Shown here: one piece after another, positions 27,370 to 36,116 of the stretch
Numbering within the stretch: position 1 is the stretch's first letter
Layout: each line of letters opens with the position of its first letter
From: JBLHKS01 sp047620505
GTDB taxonomy: Bacteria > Verrucomicrobiota > Verrucomicrobiia > Verrucomicrobiales > DEV007
Reading direction: 5' to 3'
Assembly: GCA_047620505.1 (NCBI GenBank)
Contig: JBLHKS010000002.1
Span: 1 to 64,000 of the forward strand
DNA: 64,000 nucleotides
The notes under the pieces: model-generated
Told to the model about the DNA's origin: nothing
Seen by the model: the letters and a program-made list of their open reading frames with translations, nothing else
Databases searched by the model: none
Translations under genes and position numbers: made by a program

Positions 27370-27775
27370 AGAGAATAGATGATATTTCAGGCCCTGAATC
27401 AGGTGGCCGAGGGTGTAGAGCAGGTGCTGCGGCGTGATCGTCGCGCCGACTTGCCCCTCGGGCGCGTTCCGGACGAATTCGGTCGCTTCCTTCGTCGTGA
27501 TGTGCTCGCAGACGATTCGAAGTCGCGGGTGTTCGGCCAGCAGCTGCTCGAAGGCGTCGGCACCAGCGGCTCGCAAATCGGCGGCGTACTGCTACGATGG
27601 TCTAGGAATCCGGCGTCGCCTCGCCGAAAACCCGGCTCACGGGCGGCTTCGTGTTCGGCATCGCCAAGGCTCCGGCGCAGCCCATGTCGAGATGCGCCTG
27701 AATGTAGGCCGGAACGGCCGGTCCCTGGCGGAAATGGGTGTGAAGATCGAACCACTTGGGCAAATCGAGCGTCAT
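27370..27775 (-). pseudogene. Class II dihydroorotase (PyrC-like) remnant
   Basis: Reading the minus strand from ATG 27775 gives MTLDLPKWFDLHTHFRQG and then AHLDMGCAGALAMPNTKPPV, the N-terminus of a class II dihydroorotase with the zinc-binding HTH pair. The frame hits TAG at 27602-27604. In another frame the C-terminal part resumes as LAEHPRLRIVCEHITTKEA and ATITPQHLLYTLGHLIQGLK. Roughly 120 residues between the two parts are missing compared with family members, and the end after KYHLF is lost. The remaining frame runs without stop into the tapT-like gene. The enzyme would catalyse ring closure of carbamoyl aspartate in pyrimidine synthesis; this copy cannot. A near-copy palindrome (27538) lies within it. 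Confidence 0.85.
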
Positions 27776-27886
27776 CCGGTTTCCTGGCCCCTGATCGCGT
27801 GAGTTGCAATCTCGAAACTTTGCGCTCCCGTTTCGCGCGACGGATTGGGCGATTGAAATGCTGCCGACAATTCGTTCCCAAAAATT

Positions 27887-29833
27887 CTAAGCCGCCAAAG
27901 TCAAGGCGGCCGCCCGCTGAATCAGCACCTGCCTCACCTGGTCTGGCGTAAACGGCTTGGGCAACGAAGCGGAGAAGCCCATCTTCTGGTAAATCCCCAG
28001 ATTATTCCCGTCCGAATAGCCCGAGCACACCACCGCGAAAATGCCGGGTTGAATCGATTTCAGGTGCGAGAGGGTCTCCTCGCCACCCATGCCGCCGGGA
28101 ATCGTCATGTCCAGCAACACCAAGTCAAAAGGCTCGCCATTGCCCATGGATTCGCGGTAGACGCCGATCGCCTCCGACCCTTCTTCCACGGTGACGACCT
28201 GTTGACCCAGCTTTTCGAGAATTCGGCGCGCGATAATCCGAATCGGCACCTGATCGTCCATCACCAACACTCGCCCCGCTGGAATGGAGAAATCGATGAC
28301 ATTGCCTGGAGAAGCAGCCAATTCACTTTGGCGATGCGCCGGGAGTAGAATCTTGAACATGGTGCCTTGGCCCACGACCGATTCGAGCGAAATATGGCCG
28401 CCGTGCCGGCTGATGATCGAATGGCAGGTCGCCAGTCCCAGCCCCGAGCCCTCTTTCTTCGTCGTGAAATAGGGGTTCCAGATTTGGTTGAGGATTTCCG
28501 GCGCGATCCCCGGTCCATTGTCGGATACGCAAATGCGAAGGTAGGGGCCGGGTTCAAGCAGGTTGGTTTCTTCCGCGAGGGTGACTTCGTCGAGGTAAAT
28601 CCGGACGACTCCGGTGCCGCCCGTCGCCTGCAGCGCATTGACGCAGAGATTATTGACGACCTGGCTGATTTGTCCCGAATCAAAATCCGCCAGAAACACC
28701 TCCTGGCTCCGCTCCACGCTCCAGACCATCCCGGAGCCGCTGAGGGAAAACCTGGCCGCTTTTTTCAGGACAATCCCCAGGTCTCCGATTTCTTTGACCG
28801 GATCGCCTCCTTTGGAAAAGGTGAGCAGCTGCCGGGTGAGCTGGCGAGCGTTTTCACAGGCGTTTTCGGCATCCTGTAGAGTTTCGTGAAGCAGGCTGGG
28901 CTCTTCCCGGGCGAGAGCGATGTTGCCGAGGATGCTGGCGAGGTAGTTGTTGAAGTCGTGCGCGATGCCTCCGGCCAGCAACCCCACGGAATCGAGCCGT
29001 TGCAGGCGTTCGGCCTGAGACTGGTGGTGAATCTCCTCGGTGATGTTTTGAAAAATCATCAGCCACCGGGAGCGAAGTTGATTAGGGTGTCGCAGGTAGG
29101 AAACCGAGCATCGGTAAACGCACTGATTCACCTCGTAATTGAAGCGCGAGTGAAAGCCCGAGTTGATGCACTCCCGCAGGTGCGCCTGAATTTCCGCGGC
29201 GCGCTCCCCGAAGATTTCCTCCAGGGACTCGCCCTCGTCTCCGACGCCCCGAAACGGGCGGCAGGGCAGATCGGTGCCGCCGGCCAGCAGCACCGTCCCG
29301 TCTTCACGGAGGATGACCGCTCCGCCGGTCGGCAAGTTGTCGACCAGGCTATCGAGAAGCTTTTCGCGGTAGGCGAGCGCGCGATTTTGCTCTTCCAGTT
29401 CGCTCGCCAGCCGTTCTTTATCCTTAATGTGGCTCTCCTGAGCGTTGAGCATGAAGAGAAACTCGGCCACGGCCTGATGGGCGGGAAAATCGATGAATTT
29501 CAACCCGAGCCGCTTCAAATCCGAGGAATTGCTGACCCAGGGCGATCCGAGGAAGAGCCACGCCTCCTCTTCTTCCATCCAGACGACCTCCCCCCGCAGG
29601 CTGGCACCACCGTCGCGGTGCTTGAGGATGACCAGCTGATGCTTGAAGCGTTCAGGGAACCAACCGCCGACGCGGGTCGGCTCGATCAGTTCGAAGGTGG
29701 TGAGAATGGGCTCGCCAATCGGGGGTGCGATCACCTTGGTCAGCCGCCCGCCACAGCTGATGAGTCGGCCGTCACGGTTGGTTAAGAAGTGGAACGGAAA
29801 CAACCGCTCCATCTGGGCATCGCTGAAGTGCAT
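27887..29833 (-). CDS. Hybrid sensor histidine kinase/response regulator with H-NOX-associated (HNOBA) N-terminus
   Basis: A 648-residue soluble hybrid kinase. Residues 1-130 resemble the heme-NO-binding-associated (HNOBA/PAS-like) domain found in partners of H-NOX proteins (HFSDAQMERLFPFHFLTNR). A short coiled coil at about 135-160 leads to a PAS-like region (SLVDNLPTGGAVILREDG) and the dimerisation H-box with His292 in GGIAHDFNNYLASILGN. The ATPase follows: VNNLCVNALQATG, DNGPGIAPEIL, GSGLGLATCHSII. A C-terminal receiver domain has the phosphoacceptor Asp in FDLVLLDMTIPGG. It lies 20 bases downstream of the H-NOX gene, so the two are one operon. Predicted to be inhibited or switched by NO-bound H-NOX; the output is unknown because the phosphotransfer partner is not nearby. 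It contains no exact palindrome. Confidence 0.9.
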   Translation of the reverse strand: MHFSDAQMERLFPFHFLTNRDGRLISCGGRLTKVIAPPIGEPILTTFELIEPTRVGGWFPERFKHQLVILKHRDGGASLRGEVVWMEEEEAWLFLGSPWVSNSSDLKRLGLKFIDFPAHQAVAEFLFMLNAQESHIKDKERLASELEEQNRALAYREKLLDSLVDNLPTGGAVILREDGTVLLAGGTDLPCRPFRGVGDEGESLEEIFGERAAEIQAHLRECINSGFHSRFNYEVNQCVYRCSVSYLRHPNQLRSRWLMIFQNITEEIHHQSQAERLQRLDSVGLLAGGIAHDFNNYLASILGNIALAREEPSLLHETLQDAENACENARQLTRQLLTFSKGGDPVKEIGDLGIVLKKAARFSLSGSGMVWSVERSQEVFLADFDSGQISQVVNNLCVNALQATGGTGVVRIYLDEVTLAEETNLLEPGPYLRICVSDNGPGIAPEILNQIWNPYFTTKKEGSGLGLATCHSIISRHGGHISLESVVGQGTMFKILLPAHRQSELAASPGNVIDFSIPAGRVLVMDDQVPIRIIARRILEKLGQQVVTVEEGSEAIGVYRESMGNGEPFDLVLLDMTIPGGMGGEETLSHLKSIQPGIFAVVCSGYSDGNNLGIYQKMGFSASLPKPFTPDQVRQVLIQRAAALTLAA

Positions 29834-29853
29834 ATCGGCCAGGGGCGATTGGT

Positions 29854-30450
29854 TCAGGCCGCTTTGGCGCGCAAATCTTCCACGGGAACGGCGGCCTCCT
29901 GAGCGGAGGTCCAGCGGACCGCGAATTCGTCGTAATCCTGCCCGGCTGATTTGAGCGAGGCGATTTCGGCGGTTACCGGGGTGTCGAAACGCTCCCCCAG
30001 TCCCTCAAGAATGCCGATGACCATGGGGGCGAGGCTGGCCCGGTTACTCCAATAGCGCAGGGTGAGCGAACCGGGGCCGGGGGCCACCACCTCGAAAGAA
30101 GGTGGATTCAAGTGGGGCATCGCGGTGCGAAGCCGGGCGTGCAGGGCGTTGAGATTCTCAAGGAATTCGGCGACGCTGTCTCCCCAGGTATCCATCATTT
30201 CACCGTAGCCTTCGGCGGCGGTGTAGAGGATCCAGTGGCGGCCAAATTGTTTGAGGATGTCTTCAGCGGGGACCTTGAGAAGTTCGGAAGCGCTGCCGAC
30301 GAGGTCGTAGGTGATCGAGTCCGGGTAGGCGTCCATGGCGTTGAAATTGTCCTGAACGATGCCTGCGTGATCGCGGATTCGGCTCCAGGCGTCTTCGCCA
30401 GATTCTTTGATGATGAGGTCCCTAACGGCGCGGTTTACGAGTCCATACAT
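29854..30450 (-). CDS. Heme NO-binding (H-NOX) protein
   Basis: A 198-residue stand-alone H-NOX domain, the bacterial homologue of the soluble guanylate cyclase sensor. The proximal heme ligand is His104 (LHARLRTAMPHLNPPSF), followed by the conserved Pro-Ser-Phe (117-119), and the porphyrin-propionate-binding Y-x-S-x-R motif is YWSNR (133-137). The start MYGLVNRAVRDLI is canonical. No distal Tyr is apparent to me, so NO selectivity over O2 is expected by family rules. It is the first gene of an operon with the hybrid kinase. The upstream 150 bases (30451-30600) are markedly AT-rich and probably contain its promoter. Confidence 0.93.
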   Translation of the reverse strand: MYGLVNRAVRDLIIKESGEDAWSRIRDHAGIVQDNFNAMDAYPDSITYDLVGSASELLKVPAEDILKQFGRHWILYTAAEGYGEMMDTWGDSVAEFLENLNALHARLRTAMPHLNPPSFEVVAPGPGSLTLRYWSNRASLAPMVIGILEGLGERFDTPVTAEIASLKSAGQDYDEFAVRWTSAQEAAVPVEDLRAKAA

Positions 30451-30609
30451 GGCAGGTAGTTGGAGTGAAGGTTTTCAATGGCTAAGCAAAATTACTAAGA
30501 ATTTTAATAATTACAATAATTAAAGCGACGATATTTTGGGACATTTGATTTTTATGAAACTATTAAAGTTAGCGGGGTGATCGATCGTGGCTTTGAAGTC
30601 GTGCGGACT
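30451..30609 (-). promoter_or_regulatory. AT-rich upstream region of the H-NOX operon
   Basis: About 160 bases of unusually AT-rich DNA (for example runs of AATTTTAATAATTACAATAA and TTTTATGAAACTATTAAAG) separate the H-NOX start from the duplicated transposase tail. Its composition contrasts with the GC-rich surroundings, which fits a promoter or the edge of acquired DNA. I can place no specific site with confidence. Confidence 0.4.
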
Positions 30610-30898
30610 CAATGCGTCGCGGCGATTGGGGCGGCATGTGCAGTTTGCGTGATTTGCGAAAAGATGTGATCCGCCCTCCTGGTTGAGCCAATCCGCGAAA
30701 AGCCCACCGCGCCGGCGGACTTTTTGCCGTTCCGGCTATTCAATCGAGATAAGCAAACTCGTTCAAGTTGAAGATCACCAGGCAAACCTGCGCCAGCCCG
30801 CGAGTTCGTGCATCGACATTGCTGGGCTGCAAATCCGGCTCATAATCTGTGTAAGCCGGCATGTGCTCGATGAAATCGTAGGGCTCGCCGGTTTTCTC
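30610..30898. repeat. Duplicate of transposase tail plus DUF1553 gene tail
   Basis: This stretch matches 33277-33566 closely. It carries the last ~25 codons of the transposase on the plus strand (CSLRDLRKDVIRPPG), the intergenic spacer, and, from 30740 on the minus strand, the last ~50 codons of the PSCyt1/DUF1553 protein (EPYDFIEHMPAYTDYEPDLQ to the end FNLNEFAYLD). Neither fragment can be functional. Confidence 0.92.
30740..30898 (-). pseudogene. 3'-end remnant of a PSCyt1/DUF1553 gene
   Basis: The minus strand encodes the C-terminal ~53 residues of the DUF1553 protein at 33408-36116, with small differences (FIEHMPAYTD versus FVEHMPAYTN). The 36 unmatched bases 30899-30934 join it to the truncated DUF1501 gene. 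The 120-residue frame across the junction is a chance fusion. Confidence 0.88.
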
Positions 30899-30921
30899 GA
30901 ATAGAAATATAAACAGGTTGA

Positions 30922-31440
<519 letters not shown>

Positions 31441-31475
31441 GAGTCTGATTGGCTCTTATCTCATTGAAAAGGTTT

Positions 31476-31487
31476 CAGCAGCTGCTG
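31476..31487. repeat. Intergenic palindrome copy upstream of DUF1501 copy B
   Basis: Exact CAGCAGCTGCTG, duplicated together with its surroundings from 26380. Confidence 0.85.
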
Positions 31488-31593
31488 TGGCTTTGTGAAA
31501 ATCGTGTTTATCCGGATTCGCCGCAACCGACGATTTCGATGTCACCGAACAACTCCCCTCGAACCGAAAATTGCCCAGAAAAAATCACTCCGG

Positions 31594-32331
31594 TCAGTCC
31601 GCGGTCGTCGTGTCTAAACTGTTGAAGAAAAGCGGCCGATTTCGCCAGTGCTTGGAGAGAATTCGCTCCGAAGGAAGTGTGTAAGGTTTTTTGCGATATC
31701 CGTGGCGACTCGGGTCGTTAGCGAAATCGATCTGCTGCTGAACTGTTTTTCGGAAAACGAACATCAGATTCTCTTCTCGATCCCGGGTGCTCTCAATTCC
31801 CAGTTTATTGAGATCCTTAACAACCTGGTGGAGCGACTCGGCCGTCGACAAACACTCCGGATGAGGCTGGTGTTTGACCTTAAATTCGGAAGTCCTTCCA
31901 GCTGTAAAACTGACCCGCGGAAGCGCGTGCAAACTGGTCGTCAGTTTCATCATCTTTTTCGCGCACTGCCAGGTTCCGTCGATCACGATGAACCGGAGTG
32001 GCTTCCGTCCAAGTTGGGACGCGGCTTCCGGCTTCGAGAGATCGATCGCGTTCCTTCCCGGATAGACGACGACCGATTGGAAACGCTCATCCGAGACCAT
32101 CTCCCGAAAATCCGCCCTCTCGTCAAAGTTGATGCCGACGATCACCTCGGAATTCTGTAAAATCAGATGACTGAACCGGCCGGTTCCGACTTTCTCTTTT
32201 TTGAACTCCTTCGGATGCATCAAAATGAGAAATCGAGAGGTCGTCGGAAATGGCCGAAGATGCGCACAGACACAAGTCGCCAGGCGGCGGCGGCAATTCA
32301 GACAAAGGTTGAGTCGTTTGGAATCGGGCAT
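31594..32331 (-). CDS. DTW-domain tRNA-uridine aminocarboxypropyltransferase, copy B
   Basis: A 245-residue paralogue of the gene at 26497-27234, more than 90 % identical by eye, with the same zinc site CLNCRRRLATCVC and VIDGTWQCAKKMM. The frame is complete, so this copy is likely functional: it is predicted to transfer the 3-amino-3-carboxypropyl group of SAM to uridine in tRNA. ATG at 32346 is a possible earlier start, but 32331 (MPDSKRLNL) equals the shared start. The original of the pair cannot be decided from the sequence. Confidence 0.85.
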   Translation of the reverse strand: MPDSKRLNLCLNCRRRLATCVCAHLRPFPTTSRFLILMHPKEFKKEKVGTGRFSHLILQNSEVIVGINFDERADFREMVSDERFQSVVVYPGRNAIDLSKPEAASQLGRKPLRFIVIDGTWQCAKKMMKLTTSLHALPRVSFTAGRTSEFKVKHQPHPECLSTAESLHQVVKDLNKLGIESTRDREENLMFVFRKTVQQQIDFANDPSRHGYRKKPYTLPSERILSKHWRNRPLFFNSLDTTTAD

Positions 32332-32489
32332 GGTGGATCGTGTCACCGGCGTTCGTTCACCGTTTTTTGTGGACTGATTTCAACAGGCGTTTGTCAAATC
32401 ATAGCAACGTTTCGTTTCCCTTGGGGACGTGTCAAAAAATCACGCTGAGGTTTTGAGGTTTCATTGGTGTCCATAGTTGCTCGTCATAA

Positions 32490-33353
32490 ATGAGCGAAGC
32501 AGCGCCTCAGGTCATCCCTGGAGATGAGCGGGCCGCGCAATTGCGAGCGGAGATCTCCGAGCAACAACTCTTCGAAGGCATGAAGATCGCCTTCAGCGAT
32601 CAATACATCCGTGAAGTCCAATGGCGCATTAAACACGCCTGCGAAGACATGAAGAACGAAGCCTGGGCGCAGGACATCCTCAATCGTCTCAAGGCTCAGA
32701 TGTTCGACCTCTCGAAATTCATGCAGATGCTCAAGCGGCGATTCTCAGCTTGGTACAACAAAAAGCACGGCCGCCGGGGGACCCTTTGGGAGGACCGATT
32801 CGGCAGCGTTCTCATCGAGGATTCTGAGGACGCCCTCCGGACGATGGCGACCTACATCGATCTCAATCCCGTGCGCGCCGGCATGGTCGATGATCCCAAA
32901 GACTACCGCTGGTGCAGCTACGCGGAAGCCGTCGGAGGCTCGCAGCGAGCACGCAAAGCAATTCAGCAGATGCTGGCTGGCGAATTCGATCAAGAACTCA
33001 ACTGGCGCGAGGCTTCCAATCTCTACCGCTGCTGGTTGTTCGAAGGTGGTCAGCGAACCGAAGATCGCCAAGGCCGGACGGTTCGAAAAGGCGTCAGCCG
33101 TGAGAATACCGAGAAAGTCTGGGCCGAAGGCGGTCGTCTGAGCCGGCGGGAACTTCTGCATTGCCGCGTTCGCTACCTGACCAAAGGCGTCGCCATTGGG
33201 ACCAGGGCGTTCGTCGAGCGGGTTTTTCAACACAATCGCACTCGATTCAGTCCCAATCGAAAGAGTGGTGCCCGACCAATGCGACACGGCGACTGGGGCG
33301 GCATGTGCAGTTTGCGTGATTTGCGAAAAGATGTGATACGCCCTCCTGGTTGA
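32490..33353 (+). CDS. REP-associated/IS200-like transposase, N-terminally truncated
   Basis: A 287-residue frame whose middle is typical of the Y1 (HUH) transposase family related to REP-associated tyrosine transposases: FMQMLKRRFSAWYNKKHGRR, GTLWEDRFGSVLIED, then TMATYIDLNPVRAGMVDDPK and DYRWCSYAEAVGG. The N-terminal part that should hold the metal-binding HUH pair is absent from the frame and I do not find it upstream, so strand cleavage activity is doubtful. A second, much shorter remnant of its 3' end lies at 30610-30700. It is convergent with the DUF1553 gene and sits between two genes that normally form one operon, which makes it a likely agent or relic of the rearrangement here. Confidence 0.75.
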   Translation: MSEAAPQVIPGDERAAQLRAEISEQQLFEGMKIAFSDQYIREVQWRIKHACEDMKNEAWAQDILNRLKAQMFDLSKFMQMLKRRFSAWYNKKHGRRGTLWEDRFGSVLIEDSEDALRTMATYIDLNPVRAGMVDDPKDYRWCSYAEAVGGSQRARKAIQQMLAGEFDQELNWREASNLYRCWLFEGGQRTEDRQGRTVRKGVSRENTEKVWAEGGRLSRRELLHCRVRYLTKGVAIGTRAFVERVFQHNRTRFSPNRKSGARPMRHGDWGGMCSLRDLRKDVIRPPG

Positions 33354-33407
33354 GCCAATCTGCGAAAGGCCCATCGCGACGGCGCACTTTTTGCCTGTTC
33401 CAGCTAT

Positions 33408-36116
33408 TCAATCGAGATAAGCAAACTCGTTCAGGTTGAAGATCACTAGGCAAACCTGCGCCAACCCGCGGGTACGCGCATCGACATCGCTGGGTTGCAA
33501 ATCTGGCTCGTAGTTCGTGTAGGCCGGCATGTGCTCGACGAAATCGTAGGGCTCGCCGGTTTTCTCCGCCATGACCGTCCTGGTGGTTTTGTCAGGGTAA
33601 ATCTTCGCCTCGTAGGTTTTCGTTTCTTCCTCAGCCGCCGCCTTTTGCCAGTGCGCGAGGCAAGCCGTGAGTTCGGCAGCGGTCACGTCTCGGCTGAGGG
33701 CGAGTTTGAAGGCGCGCTGGATGATGAGATTGTCAGGGTGACCCTCTTTGAGAAGGCGATCGGCAAAGGCAAGCGCGCGGTCCTGAACTTCTTCCGAGTT
33801 GAACAATGTCAGGGCCTGCGGGGCGACGGTCGAGGTCTCGCGGAGTTCGCAGGAATTGTCCGGGCCCGGCTGGTTGAATGTTTCTAAAAACGGGTCGCGC
33901 AGACCTCGAATCCGCTCGGCGTAGAGGCTTCGGCGGTTGCGTTGGCGCGGGAGCGGGTCGGGTTCGAAGACCGAAGCCGTGCCGCCCATGATCTGGCGCG
34001 GTTGCATCGCGACTTCGAGGTTCACATCCGGCCGAGCGGGGATTCCGCCGATCTGCGGGTTCAGCTCGCCGCTGGCTGCGAGCATCGCATCGCGCAGTTC
34101 CTCCGCGGTCAGGCGGCGTGGTTGAAACGCGGCGTAGAGATTCGATTTCGGGTCGCGCTCAGCCAGCAGCTGCTGGTCGGGATGACGCGAACTTCTTTGA
34201 TAAGCCGCTGAGCTGACGATCAGCGCGTTGAGTTTTTTGATCGACCAATCGTTCTTCACGAACCAATCGGCGAGGTAGTCCAGCAACTCCGGATGAGTCG
34301 GCAGCGCGCCGGTGCCGCCGAAGTTGTTCGGGTTGCCGGCGAGTCCCTTCCCGAAATGCCAAGCCCAAACGCGATTAACGATCACGCGCGCGGTCAGCGG
34401 GTTCTTTTCGTTCACGATCCACTCGGCCAACGCGAGACGCCGCTTGCCTTGGCCGACCGGGAACGGCTCGGCCTCCATCCCACCAAGCGACTCCGCCGCA
34501 CTGAGCGCTCCGGGCGTCACGGCTTCGCCGTACGAGTAGGCGTCGCCGCCTTCGAGAATCGCGTCGCGCTCCACTTTGCCCTGCTTCCACGGCCCTTCCT
34601 TCGGCATCGTGATTCGGCTGCCTACATTTCCACGCGGGATCGTGGCACCGGTCAAAACCGAAAACGCGATTGGCTCGGTCCGGTCGAGTTCCCAATTGTG
34701 CCGAGTGATGTTTTTCCCAATCCGAGCCGAGGACGCTTCGTCACCTGGATCGAGACCGTTGTCGCCGACTTTGGCATCGCCTTTTTCCTGCGTTTTCTGG
34801 CGATTCATCTTTTGAGCCAGCTCCTTTTTCTGGGCTTGGTAGGCTGCGACCTTGGCCTTGACCCACTGATCGGATCCTTGAAACCCAGCGCGGTTTTCCG
34901 CCTCCAGAAACGGCGCTTCACGATCGGCAAATTGCGTCGTCGTGAACACCGCCATCATGCTGTAGTAATCGCGAGTCGGGAGCGGATCGAACTTGTGATC
35001 GTGGCACTTCGCGCACTGCATCGCGTGCGCCAAAAACGTTTGCCCAACCGAATCGGTCACGTCGTCGAGCCACATCTGCCGCGTCTCGCGAAAGACGCTC
35101 ATGCCCGTCTGCTCCCACGGCCCCATTCGGAGAAAACCCGTCGCGATCAGGTTGGCGGCATTGTCAGGATCGATTTCGTCGCCCGCGATTTGTTGTCGAA
35201 CAAATTCGTTGTACGGCTTGTCCTCGTTGAAGGCGCGAACGACGTAATCGCGATATCGCCAAGCGTTTGGCCGGGTGTAGTCGTTCGCGAAACCGGCGGA
35301 ATCGGCGTAGCGCGCGACGTCCAGCCACTGGCGCCCGAAATGCTCGCCGTAGTGCGGAAAATCCATCAGCCGCGCCGCAAATTCGTCTACCGCCGCCTTC
35401 GGATCGTCCGCGAAAGCGTCGACAAATTCGTTCACTTCGCGCGGCTTCGGAGGCAGACCGGTCAGGCCGAAACTCAGCCGTCTAGCCAGCTCCTGCGCGC
35501 CTGAGGCGGAAGCGGGATTGAGCTTCGCCGCCAGCAGCTGCTGACCGATAAACCAATCGATCGTGTTCTCGCCCTCCGGCACCGACTTCACGACAAGCGG
35601 CTGGTAAGCCCAAAGCTTAGCCGGCTCGTATCGCCGATTCTGCCAATCTTCCGAGAGCGCCTTCGAAGTCGCCACTCGAACGCCTTCCGCGAACTCCTTC
35701 TGGATCAACGCAACGCGCTCATCATCCGGCCACGGAGCCCCTTCGTTGATCCAATCGCGAATCCACCATTGCTGCTCTTCGCTTAGCTGGTCCGCCTCCT
35801 TCGGCGGCATTTCGTAGTCCTCTTCGGTGCGAGTCGTGGTCAGGTAGAGATAGCTTTTTTCGCCTTTGCCCAGCATCAAGACTTCCTCCCCAAAAAACTC
35901 TCCGCCAAGCAGCATCGCCTCCCTCGTCCGCATGTCGAAACGGCCCTTGAGTTTGTCCGGCTCGTCGCCATGACACGCGGCGCATTTCTCCGCGAACAGC
36001 GGCTTAACTTTCAGGGCAAAAAGCTTCTCGCCCGGCGTGACGTCTTCGGCGTGAAGGATCGGTGCGAGAGCGATAAAAACTATAAAAACGAATCTCCTAA
36101 GCATAAAATGAATCAT
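33408..36116 (-). CDS. Secreted PSCyt1/DUF1549/DUF1553 (PSD1-type) cytochrome protein
   Basis: A 902-residue exported protein. The signal peptide is MLRRFVFIVFIALAPILHA (residues 5-23), the PSCyt1 heme motif CAACHGDEPDKLKGRFD follows near residue 45, DUF1549 lies at about 165-390 (with CAKCHDHKFDPLPTRDY) and DUF1553 at about 540-880 (VIVNRVWAWHFGKGLAGNP). Start 36116 is fixed by an ATGA overlap with the FecR/LamG gene and by the signal peptide. The operon order sigma factor, FecR/LamG, DUF1553 is intact; the expected DUF1501 partner downstream has been displaced by the transposase and duplication. Palindromes at 34164 and 35532, both QQLL. Confidence 0.92.
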   Translation of the reverse strand: MIHFMLRRFVFIVFIALAPILHAEDVTPGEKLFALKVKPLFAEKCAACHGDEPDKLKGRFDMRTREAMLLGGEFFGEEVLMLGKGEKSYLYLTTTRTEEDYEMPPKEADQLSEEQQWWIRDWINEGAPWPDDERVALIQKEFAEGVRVATSKALSEDWQNRRYEPAKLWAYQPLVVKSVPEGENTIDWFIGQQLLAAKLNPASASGAQELARRLSFGLTGLPPKPREVNEFVDAFADDPKAAVDEFAARLMDFPHYGEHFGRQWLDVARYADSAGFANDYTRPNAWRYRDYVVRAFNEDKPYNEFVRQQIAGDEIDPDNAANLIATGFLRMGPWEQTGMSVFRETRQMWLDDVTDSVGQTFLAHAMQCAKCHDHKFDPLPTRDYYSMMAVFTTTQFADREAPFLEAENRAGFQGSDQWVKAKVAAYQAQKKELAQKMNRQKTQEKGDAKVGDNGLDPGDEASSARIGKNITRHNWELDRTEPIAFSVLTGATIPRGNVGSRITMPKEGPWKQGKVERDAILEGGDAYSYGEAVTPGALSAAESLGGMEAEPFPVGQGKRRLALAEWIVNEKNPLTARVIVNRVWAWHFGKGLAGNPNNFGGTGALPTHPELLDYLADWFVKNDWSIKKLNALIVSSAAYQRSSRHPDQQLLAERDPKSNLYAAFQPRRLTAEELRDAMLAASGELNPQIGGIPARPDVNLEVAMQPRQIMGGTASVFEPDPLPRQRNRRSLYAERIRGLRDPFLETFNQPGPDNSCELRETSTVAPQALTLFNSEEVQDRALAFADRLLKEGHPDNLIIQRAFKLALSRDVTAAELTACLAHWQKAAAEEETKTYEAKIYPDKTTRTVMAEKTGEPYDFVEHMPAYTNYEPDLQPSDVDARTRGLAQVCLVIFNLNEFAYLD

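Noticed and set aside
26497..27576. 359-residue dihydroorotase-DTW fusion protein
   Set aside because: The N-terminal part is a decayed fragment with missing core, and the duplicate at 31594 starts at the internal MPDSKR. Chance read-through is more likely.
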